DNA of 47,395 nucleotides from positions 1 through 47,395 of the forward strand of contig CAYYZY010000043.1 in the NCBI GenBank assembly GCA_964475955.1. Reading direction: 5' to 3'. This DNA is from DATKZH01 sp964475955. Lineage in GTDB: Bacteria > Planctomycetota > Planctomycetia > Pirellulales > Thermoguttaceae. The position numbers and the translations under genes are program-made. Positions 17,998 to 27,044 of the stretch are shown here, one piece after another (position 1 is the first letter of the stretch; each line of letters begins with the position of its first letter). The notes beneath the pieces are model-generated. The model saw only the letters and a program-made list of their open reading frames with translations. It was not told where the DNA came from and did no database searches.

Positions 17998-18035
17998 GGC
18001 CCCCGCGGGGCCGGGCAAGCCCCGCGGGGGTCTTT
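17998..18035 (+). terminator. GC-rich stem-loop after DUF1559 copy 1
   Basis: Arms 17998-18011 and 18019-18032 pair over 14 bases with one G-T pair (core CCCCGCGGGG), followed by a short TTT. Position after the DUF1559 gene and before the promoter of the TPR gene fits an intrinsic terminator. Very similar in sequence to the terminator at 23612. Confidence 0.75.
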
Positions 18036-18104
18036 GCGTGCGCCGGGCGCGGCACGCCCGCCGTGCGCCGTCCCACCGCCTACGCACGCCGCCCCACAAG
18101 CTGC

Positions 18105-18110
18105 TACAAT
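18105..18110 (+). promoter_or_regulatory. Candidate -10 element (TACAAT) for the TPR/ASPIC operon
   Basis: TACAAT in a GC-rich context, just after the upstream terminator and about 80 bases before the TPR start. No good -35 hexamer is seen 16-18 bases upstream, so the call is weak. Confidence 0.35.
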
Positions 18111-18192
18111 AGAGTCAGGCAAGCGAGGCGCGAAACTCGCCGATAGACCGATCCCGCCGATCCGGACCAGGGCCTGCGGAGAAGTTCCGAAC

Positions 18193-19638
18193 ATGACGAG
18201 GCACGCGAAGCGCGAGGAAGTCGTCGCCCGGCCCAATGGGGGACCGGCTCCGCGCGTGGCCCGGGCCGCCGAGCGGCCGAGGCGGCGTGTGTGGCTTTCG
18301 TGGCTGGGGCTCCTGGCGCTGCTGGCGGCTCTGGGAGCCCTCCTCGCAGTCCAACGTCCCGGTGCGCCGCGCTATCCGAACACGATCGCCGAGGGCGCGG
18401 ACGACGCCCAACCCGAAATCGCGCCCCTGTTGCGCGAGGCAAGCCGGGTGGCCGGCGAGTTGGTGGAACGCTTTCCCGACAGCCCCGATGCCCTGCACGC
18501 CGCCGGCTGGGCCCACCAGCGGTTCGGGAAGACGCAGGCGGCCGTGGTGTACTGGGAGCGATGCGTCGAACTCGACCCCGCTTTCGCCCCGGCCCACCAC
18601 GCGTTGGGCACCATCGCCCAGGAAGCCGGCGACGTGGCCAAGGCGGCCGAGTGCTTCCGGCGAGCGGCGAAGCTCGATCCCGATTCCTCCAGCCACTTCG
18701 CTCGCCTGGCGGAATCGCTGATGAACGCGGGCGAACTGGAGGAAGCGGCCCGGGTTCTGGAAGAGGACCTTGCGGCCCGGCCCAAATCGATCCCCAGCCT
18801 GCTGTTGATCGGCCAGGTCTACGCGCGTTTGAAAGAGTACGAAAAGGCGCGGGACTACCTGGAAACGGCCGTCGACATGGCGCCCGAGTACACGAGCGCC
18901 TACTACGCGCTCGGCACCGCCTGCGCGAAGCTCGGCGACCGCGAGAATGCCAAGCAGTACCTCGATCGGTTCAAGAGGCTCAAGGCCCAGGATGAGCAGG
19001 CACACCGCGACATGCTCAAATCGAGCGAGGACGTGGCCGAAGTGCGGACCGGGCTGGCCGAGCTCTACACGTCGGCCGGCAAGGTGTACCTCGCTCACGG
19101 CGACGTGGCCACGGCCGAGCAGCACTTGGAGAAAGCGAGCCGGATCGCCCCCAACTTCGCGGAGCCCCGGCAGGTGCTGGCCTGGCTGTATCAGCAGCAG
19201 GGGCGCACCGACGACGCCCTGCGCGAGTTGGCCGCGGTGGAGGAGGGAGCGACCGAGGATCCGGCGGTCTGCCTGAACCTGGGACAAATCTACGCGCAGC
19301 TCGGGATGTTCGAGAAGGCCGAGCGTGCCTATCGGAACCTGGTCGAAATCTCGCCGCAGCAGGGGGGCGGTTACGTGGCCCTGGCCGGGCTCTACCTGGC
19401 GGCGGGCCGCAAACTCGCCGAGGCCGAGACGCTGGCCGAAAAGGCGGTCGAGCTCGAGCCTGTGGCTCCGCACTACCGGGTACTCGCCACGGCGCGCCGG
19501 CAACGGGGGGATCGGGCCGGCGCGCTGGCCGCGATCGAAGAGGCGGCGCGGTGCGACCCCGGCAATCCCGAATACCCGCGGCTACGCGAATCGATGGAGA
19601 AGCAGCACGCCGATGCAGCGCTTCCGGTCGCCCCGTAA
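18193..19638 (+). CDS. Membrane-anchored TPR protein
   Basis: 481 residues from ATG at 18193, with GGAG about 12 bases upstream. An arginine-rich N-terminus precedes one transmembrane helix (VWLSWLGLLALLAALGALLAV, about 33-53), so the remainder is likely periplasmic. From residue ~75 to the end it is made of tandem tetratricopeptide repeats, recognisable by ALHAAGWAHQRFGKTQAA, AHHALGTIAQEAGDVAKAAE, AYYALGTACAKLGDRENA and later units. TPRs are protein-binding scaffolds. The following ASPIC/UnbV gene overlaps its 3' end by 26 bp, so the two products are probably made together and may interact. Confidence 0.9.
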   Translation: MTRHAKREEVVARPNGGPAPRVARAAERPRRRVWLSWLGLLALLAALGALLAVQRPGAPRYPNTIAEGADDAQPEIAPLLREASRVAGELVERFPDSPDALHAAGWAHQRFGKTQAAVVYWERCVELDPAFAPAHHALGTIAQEAGDVAKAAECFRRAAKLDPDSSSHFARLAESLMNAGELEEAARVLEEDLAARPKSIPSLLLIGQVYARLKEYEKARDYLETAVDMAPEYTSAYYALGTACAKLGDRENAKQYLDRFKRLKAQDEQAHRDMLKSSEDVAEVRTGLAELYTSAGKVYLAHGDVATAEQHLEKASRIAPNFAEPRQVLAWLYQQQGRTDDALRELAAVEEGATEDPAVCLNLGQIYAQLGMFEKAERAYRNLVEISPQQGGGYVALAGLYLAAGRKLAEAETLAEKAVELEPVAPHYRVLATARRQRGDRAGALAAIEEAARCDPGNPEYPRLRESMEKQHADAALPVAP

Positions 19639-21472
19639 GGTATCGCGACGCCGTTTCTCCACGCCGCGCTCCCACGGCTTGGCACACGTGGGCATCTCTG
19701 CCCGCGTCTACCTGGCCGCGCTGGTGGGGCTGGTCGCGGCGTGCCTCGGTTGCCGTTCGGGTGAGACACCCCCGTCGCCGCCGGCCCGTTCGCCCTCCGC
19801 CCCGATCCAACTCCGCGACGTCTCCGCCCAAACCGGCATCTCCTTCGTGCACACCGACGGGGGCTCGGGCGAGCGCTACATCGTGGAGACGGTCACCGCC
19901 GGCCTCGCCCTGTTCGACTACGACGGCGACGGCCTTACCGACGTCTACTTCCTCAACGGCGCCCCGCTGCGCGGAACCGCGTCCACCGAGATCCCCCGCA
20001 ACGCCCTCTACCGAAACGAGGGAGACTGGAAGTTCACCGACGCGACCGAACGGGCCGGCGTGGGCGATCCGGGGTTCGGCCTCGGGGTCGCCGCGGCCGA
20101 CTACGACAACGACGGCGACGCCGACCTCTTCCTGAACAACTACGGCCCCAACGTCCTCTACCGCAACAACGGCGACGGCACGTTCACCGACGTGACCGAC
20201 GAGGCGGGCGTCTCCGGCGGCCACCAGGTCGGCGCCGGCGCGTGCTTCCTCGACTACGACGCCGACGGCCACCTCGATCTCTACGTGGCCAACTACGTCG
20301 ACTTCACCTACGAGAACCACTGCGTCCAGGTCGTCGACGGTTTCCCCGTCTACGCCGGGCCCCGCGATTTCCGGCCCGTCGCCGACCAGCTCTACCGCAA
20401 CAACGGCGACGGCACCTTCACCGACAAAAGCGCCGAAACCGGAATCGGCGACCACGCCGGCACCGGCATGGGCATGGTCTGCGCCGACCACGACAACGAC
20501 GGCGATACCGACGTCTTCGTGCTCAACGACGTCTCCGGCAACTTCTTCTTCGAGAACGACGGCGCCGGCCGGTTCCATGAGGTGGGCCTCCTCTCCGGAG
20601 CGGCCTACAACCTCTACGGCGACGAGCTGGGAAGCATGGGCATCGACTGCGCCGACTACGACAACGACGGCCGGCTCGACTTCTTCATGACCTCCTACCA
20701 GGGCGAGCTGCCCGTGCTCTACCACAACCTGGGCGACGGCGGGTTCGAAGACGTGACCGTCAGCGCCGGGGTGGGAAAGAACACCCTGCCCTACGTCAAT
20801 TGGGGCACGGGCCTGATCGACTTCGACAACGACGGCGACCGCGACCTGTTCATCGCCAACGGCCATCTCTACGACAACGTCGACCGGTTCGACGACTCCA
20901 CCGCCTACCACGTTCGCAACGCGCTGCTTCTCAACGCCGGAGACGGCACGTTCGTCGACGTCTCCGACTCCTCCGGCGACGGGATGGCGGTCGAACTCTC
21001 CAGCCGGGGGGCCGCCTTCGACGACCTGGACAACGACGGCGACGTCTCCGACTCCTCCGGCGACGGGATGGCGGTCGAACTCTCCAGCCGGGGGGCCGCC
21101 TTCGACGACCTGGACAACGACGGCGACGTCGACGCCGTCGTGCTCAACTCCCGGCGCGAGCCGACGATCCTCCGAAACGACTCGCCGGGCGGCAATCACT
21201 GGCTCCAGATCCGCCTGCGGGGCACAAGGTCGAACCGCGACGGCGTGGGCGCCCACGTGAAGGTCGTGGCCGGCGACCTGGTGCAGCTCGACGAGGTCCA
21301 CAGCGGGCGCGGCTACCAGAGCCACTGGGGCCGGCGCCTCCACTTCGGCCTGGGCCCGCACGACCGCGTCGACCGCATCGAAGTCCGCTGGATCGGCGGC
21401 GGCGTCGACGTCCTCCACGACCTGCCGGCCGACCGGCGGCTGGTCATCACCGAAGGCTCGGGATCGAAGTGA
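19613..21472 (+). CDS. ASPIC/UnbV FG-GAP repeat lipoprotein (copy 1)
   Basis: 619 residues. ATG 19613 lies inside the end of the TPR gene, with GGAGAA upstream. The N-terminus is basic, then a hydrophobic segment with a lipobox-like LVAAC, so a lipoprotein is likely. The body holds FG-GAP/VCBS repeats with calcium-type loops (DYDGDGLTDVYF, DYDNDGDADLFLNN, DHDNDGDTDVFVLN, DFDNDGDRDLFIAN) expected to form a beta-propeller. The C-terminus is the ASPIC/UnbV domain (LRGTRSNRDGVGAHVKV, SGRGYQSHWG, LHFGLG, EVRWIGGG). Such proteins are extracellular or periplasmic binding proteins of unknown ligand. Residues 449-476 are exactly repeated as 477-504, from an 84-bp tandem duplication absent from copy 2. 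Confidence 0.93.
   Translation: MQRFRSPRKVSRRRFSTPRSHGLAHVGISARVYLAALVGLVAACLGCRSGETPPSPPARSPSAPIQLRDVSAQTGISFVHTDGGSGERYIVETVTAGLALFDYDGDGLTDVYFLNGAPLRGTASTEIPRNALYRNEGDWKFTDATERAGVGDPGFGLGVAAADYDNDGDADLFLNNYGPNVLYRNNGDGTFTDVTDEAGVSGGHQVGAGACFLDYDADGHLDLYVANYVDFTYENHCVQVVDGFPVYAGPRDFRPVADQLYRNNGDGTFTDKSAETGIGDHAGTGMGMVCADHDNDGDTDVFVLNDVSGNFFFENDGAGRFHEVGLLSGAAYNLYGDELGSMGIDCADYDNDGRLDFFMTSYQGELPVLYHNLGDGGFEDVTVSAGVGKNTLPYVNWGTGLIDFDNDGDRDLFIANGHLYDNVDRFDDSTAYHVRNALLLNAGDGTFVDVSDSSGDGMAVELSSRGAAFDDLDNDGDVSDSSGDGMAVELSSRGAAFDDLDNDGDVDAVVLNSRREPTILRNDSPGGNHWLQIRLRGTRSNRDGVGAHVKVVAGDLVQLDEVHSGRGYQSHWGRRLHFGLGPHDRVDRIEVRWIGGGVDVLHDLPADRRLVITEGSGSK
20957..21130 (+). repeat. Exact 84-bp in-frame tandem duplication
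   Basis: 20957-21040 is repeated without a mismatch at 21041-21124, and the first six bases (GACGTC) recur at 21125-21130. Each unit encodes 28 residues beginning DVSDSSGDGMAVE and ending DLDNDG, i.e. half of a propeller repeat. The paralogue at 23866-25662 has a single unit at this place, so the duplication is recent and copy-specific, or an assembly artefact. Confidence 0.95.
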
Positions 21473-22060
21473 AGCCGTGCGCGGCACGTCGCTCCGGCGA
21501 AGTGAAGGGCGCCGTACGGGTCGGCGGGCAGCATCGCTCACTGCGATGCATGGCGGCCATTCGCCACGCGCCAACCTTTGCCGCAAGCCTTCGACCGTCC
21601 CCGGTCGATGCTCCGAAAGTTGCGTCGGCTGCTACTACACGGGAGGGCGCGAACACACCAGGGGCTCACCGGGGCACGGAGGCGTGAGCGAACAGCCCAG
21701 CGGCGGCGCATTATTGAGGCGGGGGGGGCTCAGCCCCTTAAACAGGCAGCAATTGCCTCGATCGCTCGGCACACGTCCCTTGGAAGGGACGGTGCTCGAC
21801 GCAATAGCTTGGGCGACGCAAACCCCACATGATTAGCCACTTGCTTACATTGGCAACGGCTGCGAGCAGACGCCTAAAGCGTGTCTGTTGTCGTTGTTGC
21901 GCCACAGGGGGCATCGTTACCCCCCGAAAATGGGCTTCGCAACGGCTTGATTCTTGTGTGCTTCCCAAGTAGCATTTATTCCTGTTCCTGAAGTCCCGGG
22001 CGAGAGGTCGCCCGGGTCGTTCCATTTTTCGATCCTGTTTTTTCTTGGGAAGTGATTGTT
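21473..22060. other. Intergenic region with a hairpin leader before DUF1559 copy 2
   Basis: About 590 bp without a credible gene; the central part (about 21720-21990) is less GC-rich than its surroundings. At 21995-22003 / 22008-22016 a perfect 9-bp stem (CCCGGGCGA) with a GAGG loop is followed eight bases later by TTTTT, ending about 30 bases before the DUF1559 start codon. It reads as an intrinsic terminator or a leader attenuator. No promoter is obvious. Confidence 0.5.
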
Positions 22061-23083
22061 ATGTTGCACCGATTTCGGCTGAAGGGTTTTACCCTCGTTG
22101 AGCTTTTGGTGGTGATTGCGATTATCGGGATCCTCATCGCTTTGCTGTTGCCGGCGGTCCAGGCGGCGCGGGAGGCCGCGCGGAGGTCGCAGTGCACGAA
22201 CAACTTGAAGCAGATTGGGTTGGGTTTCCACAACTACCACGATGTCTACAAGTGCTTCCCCAGGTTCTGTTATTCGAATGGGCAGGGGAGCTATTGGCGC
22301 GGATACAGCGCCTTCACCATGCTGCTGCCGTACGTCGAGCAGCAGACGGTATACGACCGGGTGAAGAGCGACTCGGCGACGTTTTACCACAACTGGGACG
22401 GGGGGCAGTTGGCCAATATCCGCTCCACGCCGATCGACGCCTTTATCTGCCCCTCCGACTCGCTCTTCCCGACGGCGGGCGGCTGGTCGAACGGGCCGAC
22501 GTGCAACTACGGCGTCAGCTTCGGCTCCACGCTGTCGTGGGGGAACATGCGAAACCAGAACGGCATGTTCCGGGCGCAACATGGGCAGGAGAACGCGGAA
22601 GTCAAGATCGCGGATGTCCGAGACGGGACGTCGAACACGATCATGGCCTCGGAGCACCTGACCGGCGACAACGACGACGGCCAACTCATGCCGCCCAATT
22701 CTTCCGAGCCGAGGATCGGGTCGGGTTTCTCGGGCAGCTACAACTACCCCTCGGTGGCCGAGATCACCCAGTTTGGCCAGAATTGCGAGCAGACGACCTC
22801 GCACAACTCGGAGAACGCCAACCAGTGGATCGCGCCCGAGCCCACCCAGACCGCGCTGAATACCGTGGCCCCGCCCAACTGGCAGTACCCGAACTGTCAG
22901 ACCTCGGGGAGCGGGTTCGCGGCGGACCGCGACGGCGTGTATCCGCCGCGGAGCCGGCATCCGGGCGGGGTGAACGCGGCACTGGGGGACGGGTCGGTCC
23001 GCTTCATCTCCGAGACGATCGACGTGAAGACGTTCCAGTATCTTGGCGGCCGCGACGACGGCAATACCGTTCAGGCTCCGTGA
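22061..23083 (+). CDS. DUF1559 prepilin-like protein (copy 2)
   Basis: 340 residues from ATG at 22061, the same length as copy 1. Short leader MLHRFRLKG, then FTLVELLVVIAIIGILIALL and the VQAAREAARRSQCTNNLKQ pilin helix. The DUF1559 body diverges from copy 1 in the middle but shares AFTMLLPYVEQQ, FICPSDS, VRDGTSNTIMASEHLTGD, TVAPPNWQYPNC and the H-x9-DG signature (HPGGVNAALGDGSVRFISE). Predicted inner-membrane pseudopilin with the C-terminal domain outside. A GTG in frame 9 bases upstream is an alternative start but would place the initiator on the ribosome site. A small lipoprotein gene follows, then a terminator like that behind copy 1. Confidence 0.95.
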   Translation: MLHRFRLKGFTLVELLVVIAIIGILIALLLPAVQAAREAARRSQCTNNLKQIGLGFHNYHDVYKCFPRFCYSNGQGSYWRGYSAFTMLLPYVEQQTVYDRVKSDSATFYHNWDGGQLANIRSTPIDAFICPSDSLFPTAGGWSNGPTCNYGVSFGSTLSWGNMRNQNGMFRAQHGQENAEVKIADVRDGTSNTIMASEHLTGDNDDGQLMPPNSSEPRIGSGFSGSYNYPSVAEITQFGQNCEQTTSHNSENANQWIAPEPTQTALNTVAPPNWQYPNCQTSGSGFAADRDGVYPPRSRHPGGVNAALGDGSVRFISETIDVKTFQYLGGRDDGNTVQAP

Positions 23084-23219
23084 GGTTCGCCGGGAGGCCG
23101 AAGGCGACGGGAAGAACCGGCGACCCCGATGCACGGCCATCGATTCCGACACCAGGATTGCGCCGGTACCCAACAACGGCTCGATAAGGAGCCCTTTCTT
23201 AGGAAGCAGGAGGTGGTCT

Positions 23220-23573
23220 GTGAAGTGTTTAGCCCGCTTTTCGTTTTTGCCGATCTTTCTGGCGATGGTCGTCGGCTGCGGCCCCCAAAGCGTGCCCGTG
23301 GAGCAACCCTCCCAAGCACCGCAGGAGGCCGTGGTGCGCAACCTGGAGATGGTTGCTGAAAGCGGCCAGTTGGGAAGCGAAATGATGGAGATTCAGCAGA
23401 GCCTGGAGGAGATGAAGGCGACCGACTCGGAGACGGCGACCGAGCTTCTCGCGGATCTCGAGGAAATGGAATCGATGACGGACCCCGCGGCCGTCAAGGC
23501 CAAGGCCAACGAGATGCTCGGCAAGCTCGGAGGCGGGGCAGCGGAGGCGGGACCGGCGGAGGAAGAGGAGTAA
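23220..23573 (+). CDS. Small predicted lipoprotein, Glu/Met-rich helical
   Basis: 117 residues from GTG at 23220, six bases after GGAGG (at about 23209-23213); no ATG is usable. Lipoprotein signal KCLARFSFLPIFLAMVVGC with the lipid-acceptor Cys at residue 20. The mature part is acidic and helical (LGSEMMEIQQSLEEMKATDSE), ending GGGAAEAGPAEEEE. No known domain recognised. It sits between DUF1559 copy 2 and a terminator, so it is the last gene of that unit and may be an accessory of the pseudopilin. Confidence 0.8.
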   Translation: MKCLARFSFLPIFLAMVVGCGPQSVPVEQPSQAPQEAVVRNLEMVAESGQLGSEMMEIQQSLEEMKATDSETATELLADLEEMESMTDPAAVKAKANEMLGKLGGGAAEAGPAEEEE

Positions 23574-23611
23574 CTCGCTTCGCCCCGACCCACACCCACA
23601 CGGCACACGTT

Positions 23612-23648
23612 CCCCCGCGGAGCCGGTCAAGCCCCGCGGGGGCTTTTT
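23612..23648 (+). terminator. Intrinsic terminator after the DUF1559-2/lipoprotein unit
   Basis: Perfect 9-bp stem, 23612-23620 (CCCCCGCGG) with 23634-23642, followed by CTTTTT. Same core (CCCCGCGGGG) and flanks as the terminator at 17998, consistent with duplication of the module. Confidence 0.85.
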
Positions 23649-23865
23649 CTGCGCGCTGGGCGGGGCGGTTTTCGCCGCCGGGGCGCCCGCACGCCGCCGA
23701 CTGGCGGCGGGCGGGGCCTGCAACTAGCGCGGTCGACGGGTATGATTGAAGAAGAAATTGCGGAGCGCCGTCGCGTGGTAGGGCGTTGGCAGCGGGGCGA
23801 CGATCGACCGAGGGTGGGCCCCCGTGGATGGCGCCCCATGTCCCGCACAGAGGTAGGAGTTGACG

Positions 23866-25662
23866 TTGCGTCGGATGGAGGCGGATACACCGAGGCATCC
23901 CCGGAACGACGAGGGGAGGCGCGACTGGTCGGGGGGCCGAGGCGCGCCCGCGCGCCGGCTCTACGTTAGGGGACGTCGATGCCTGCTCGTGGCGCTTTGC
24001 ACGTGCGCGGCTGCGGTGTGCCTGGTCGCCGCGTCGTGCTCCTCGCGCACAAGCGAAGCGCCGAAGGGCCCCATCCAGCTTCGCGACGTCTCGGCGGAGA
24101 CCGGCATCACGTTCCGGCACACTGACGGGAGCAGCGGGCGGCGGTACATCGTCGAGCCGATGAGCGCGGGCCTGGCCCTGTTCGACTACAACGGCGACGG
24201 CCGCATCGACGTCTACTTCCTCAACGGCAAGCCCCTGCCGGGGGCCTCGACCGACGAAACCCCCACCAACGCCCTGTACCGCAACGACGGCGACTGGCGG
24301 TTTACCGACGTCACCGAGGCGGCCGGCGTGGGCGACACGGGCTTCGGGCTCGGCGTCACGGCCGGCGACTACGACAACGACGGCCACGCCGACCTCTATC
24401 TCAACAACTTCGGCCCCAACGTCCTCTACCACAACAACGGCGACGGCACCTTCACCGACGTCACCCAAAAGGCCGGCGTGGCCAACGGCAACCTGGTCGG
24501 CGCGGGCGCCTGCTTCCTCGACATCGAAGGGGACGGCGACCTCGATCTCTACGTGGCCAACTACCTGGAGTTCGACTTCGACATGGACGTCAACCGCACG
24601 GTCGGCGGCCTCGACTCCTACCCCTCGCCCCGCGACTACGTGCCCGTGCCCGACACGCTGTTTCTGAACAACGGCGACGGCACGTTCACCGACGTGAGCC
24701 GCGAGCGGGGCGTCGCCTCGTGTGCGGGGACGGGCATGGGGATGGTGTCGGCCGACTACGACGGCGACGGCGACACCGACGTCTTCGTGCTCAACGACGT
24801 GGCCGAGAACTTCTTCTTCGTCAACGACGGCACGGGCCACTTCGAGGAGTCGGCCATGATCGTCGGCGCCGCCTACAACGCGTTCGGCGACGAGAACGCC
24901 AGCATGGGCGTCGACTGCGGCGACTACGACAACGACGGACTGCTCGACTTCCTCATGACCTCCTACCAGACCGAGTCGCCCGTCCTCTACCGCAACATGG
25001 GCGACGGTCTGCTCGAAGACGTCACCAGCCTGGTCGGGGCCGGGGCCGGCACCTATCAACACGTCAACTGGGGGACGGGCCTGGTCGATTTCGACAACGA
25101 CGGCCACCGCGACGCATTCATCGCCAACGGCCATACGGAAGACAACATCGACATGCGCGACCGGAGCACCTCGTACCGCGCGCGCAACGTGGTGCTGCGG
25201 AACCGGGGCGACGGGAACTTCGTCGAGGTCACCGACCAGGCCGGCGACGGCCTGCTGCCGGTCCACGCCAGCCGCGGGGCCGCTTTCGGCGACCTGGACA
25301 ACGACGGCGACCTCGACGCCGTGATCCTCAATTCCCGCCAGCAGCCCACCGTGCTGCGCAACGACTCGCCCGGCGGAAACCATTGGATCCAGCTCCGGCT
25401 CCGGGGCGTGAAGGCCAATCGGCAGGGGGTGGGGTCGCGCGTCATCGTCGTCGCCGGCGACCTCGTGCAGATTGACGAGGTACACAGCGGGCGCGGATAC
25501 CAGAGCCACTGGGGCACCCGGCTCCACTTCGGCCTGGGGCCGCGCGACCGCGTCGACCGGGTCGAGGTCCGCTGGCTGGGCGGCGGCGTCGACGTGTTCA
25601 AAGACGTCCCCGTCGACCGGCTCACGGTTCTCGAAGAGGGAAGCGGGGGGAAGGATGAATGA
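23866..25662 (+). CDS. ASPIC/UnbV FG-GAP repeat lipoprotein (copy 2)
   Basis: About 598 residues. Start uncertain: TTG 23866 is 6 bases after AGGAG (23855-23859), while ATG 23875 is 15 away and TTG 23860 touches it. An N-terminal hydrophobic segment ends VCLVAASC, a plausible lipobox. FG-GAP/VCBS repeats with Asp-rich loops (DYNGDGRIDVYF, DYDNDGHADLYLNN, DYDGDGDTDVFVLN, DFDNDGHRDAFIAN) lead to the ASPIC/UnbV domain (LRGVKANRQGVGSRVIV, SGRGYQSHWG, LHFGLG, EVRWLGGG). It is closely similar to copy 1 over its whole length but has one, not two, of the 28-residue unit at GDGLLPVHASRGAAFGDLDN. It has its own upstream region (TATGAT near 23741) rather than a TPR partner. Confidence 0.93.
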   Translation: MRRMEADTPRHPRNDEGRRDWSGGRGAPARRLYVRGRRCLLVALCTCAAAVCLVAASCSSRTSEAPKGPIQLRDVSAETGITFRHTDGSSGRRYIVEPMSAGLALFDYNGDGRIDVYFLNGKPLPGASTDETPTNALYRNDGDWRFTDVTEAAGVGDTGFGLGVTAGDYDNDGHADLYLNNFGPNVLYHNNGDGTFTDVTQKAGVANGNLVGAGACFLDIEGDGDLDLYVANYLEFDFDMDVNRTVGGLDSYPSPRDYVPVPDTLFLNNGDGTFTDVSRERGVASCAGTGMGMVSADYDGDGDTDVFVLNDVAENFFFVNDGTGHFEESAMIVGAAYNAFGDENASMGVDCGDYDNDGLLDFLMTSYQTESPVLYRNMGDGLLEDVTSLVGAGAGTYQHVNWGTGLVDFDNDGHRDAFIANGHTEDNIDMRDRSTSYRARNVVLRNRGDGNFVEVTDQAGDGLLPVHASRGAAFGDLDNDGDLDAVILNSRQQPTVLRNDSPGGNHWIQLRLRGVKANRQGVGSRVIVVAGDLVQIDEVHSGRGYQSHWGTRLHFGLGPRDRVDRVEVRWLGGGVDVFKDVPVDRLTVLEEGSGGKDE

Positions 25663-25730
25663 TGAATGATGAATGATGAATGGTGAAGTACGGGGGGCGC
25701 CTGGTTCCCAAGCGGGAGCTTGGGAACCAG
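25654..25730. repeat. GATGAAT heptamer repeats and TTCCCAAG hairpin
   Basis: Four perfect copies of GATGAAT at 25654-25681, covering the stop codon of the ASPIC gene, then a perfect 12-bp inverted repeat, 25701-25712 with 25719-25730 (CTGGTTCCCAAG ... CTTGGGAACCAG). The hairpin lies about 45 bases before the start of the next gene and resembles a widespread intergenic hairpin. Confidence 0.8.
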
Positions 25731-25774
25731 AATTTGACCCTCATCCCTCTGTTCGGCTTCTCGGGAGACCGCCC

Positions 25775-26824
25775 GTGACCAGCTCCCGCGACCGCGTGCT
25801 TGCGGCGTTCGCCCACGAGGAACCCGACCGCGTGCCGGCCTGGTGCGGCGCCTCGGCCGAGTTTTGGGAGAAGGCGAAGCGCGGGCTGGGCCTCGACGAC
25901 GAGGGCCTGCGCGTGCGCCTGGGCGACGACTTCCGCCGCGTCTTCGCCCGGGACGCGGCGCCGCCCGCCGCACGGGAGCCGGGCGTGACTTCGGTGACGC
26001 CGTTCGGCGTGCGCCGTACGGGGATCGGCTACGGCCAGCCGATCGAGCACCCGCTCTCCCGGGCCACGCTGGGCGAGGTGCACGCCTACCCCTGGCCGAG
26101 CGCCGACCGGATCGACGTCTCCGGCGTGCGCGCCGAGGCCGAGGGCTATAGGGCCAAATACGCCATACTCGGCGGCGACTGGTCGCCCTTCTGGCACGAC
26201 CTGATCGACCTGTTGGGCATGGAGACGATGTACCTGAAAATGTACGACCAGCCCGAACTGGTCGACGCCGTCCTCGGCCACGTGGTCGACTATTACGCGG
26301 CGGCGAGCGAGCGGATCTTCGACGCCGCGGGCGAAGCGATCGACGTCTTCTTCCTCGGCAACGACTTCGGCAGCCAACGCGGGCCGCTGTTGAGCGAGGC
26401 CATGTTCCGCCGCTTCCTCCTCCCCCACCTCGAGCGGTTGGTCGATCTCGGGCACGCATACGGCCTGCGCGTGATGCTGCACTGCTGCGGCGGGTTCGCC
26501 GAGCTGATCCCGGCGATGATCGAGATCGGGCTCGACGGCCTCCACGCCCTCCAGCCCTGCTGCCCCGGCATGGACCCCCGGCGACTCAAGGCCGAGTTCG
26601 GCGGCCGCATCCTGCTCAACGGGGCCATCGATTCCCACCACGTGCTCATCGAGGGCGACCCGGCCCTGGTGCGCGAGAAGACGCGCGAGACCCTCGACGT
26701 GATGAAGCCGGGCGGCGGCTACGTGGCCGGCGCCAGCCACGACGCGATCCTCGAAGAGACGCCGCTGGAAAACGTGCTGGCCATGTTCGACGCAATCCGG
26801 GAATTCGGCGCCTACGCCGGATGA
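25775..26824 (+). CDS. Uroporphyrinogen decarboxylase/MtaA-family protein
   Basis: 349 residues from GTG at 25775, seven bases after GGGAG. It begins SSRDRVLAAFAHEEPDRVP, a typical opening of UroD-like corrinoid methyltransferases and their planctomycete relatives, then GGDWSPFWHDLIDLLGMETM, FFLGNDFGSQRGPLLSEAMF, MLHCCGGFAELIPAMIEIGL and a C-terminal GGGYVAGASHDAI. The HCCGG and late GxxH segments correspond to the metal (zinc-type) site of MtaA-like enzymes rather than to haem-synthesis UroD. The methyl donor and corrinoid partner are not encoded nearby, so the substrate is unknown. Confidence 0.85.
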   Translation: MTSSRDRVLAAFAHEEPDRVPAWCGASAEFWEKAKRGLGLDDEGLRVRLGDDFRRVFARDAAPPAAREPGVTSVTPFGVRRTGIGYGQPIEHPLSRATLGEVHAYPWPSADRIDVSGVRAEAEGYRAKYAILGGDWSPFWHDLIDLLGMETMYLKMYDQPELVDAVLGHVVDYYAAASERIFDAAGEAIDVFFLGNDFGSQRGPLLSEAMFRRFLLPHLERLVDLGHAYGLRVMLHCCGGFAELIPAMIEIGLDGLHALQPCCPGMDPRRLKAEFGGRILLNGAIDSHHVLIEGDPALVREKTRETLDVMKPGGGYVAGASHDAILEETPLENVLAMFDAIREFGAYAG

Positions 26825-27044
26825 CGTGGAGGACCCGGGGGATACACTTTACCCGGCCGATCGCGTATCTCGTCGCCCCGCGCGGCTCGACAGTCCGGGG
26901 TGGGCTGCGGTAGACTGGCATTACACGCCGGCGCAACGCACCGCGGGCGTCTGTGGGCATACCGCGCGGGGCCGTCCTCCGCCCATGGCGCCACGCCGCG
27001 CGGCAACGCGGCCGCGCCGTCTCCTTCAGCCAAGGCACGTCTCC

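Noticed and set aside
21790..21840. GACGCAAACCCC near the DUF1559-2 leader, looked like a GEMM fragment
   Set aside because: No partner strands for P1 or P2 in the flanks; the word alone is too short.
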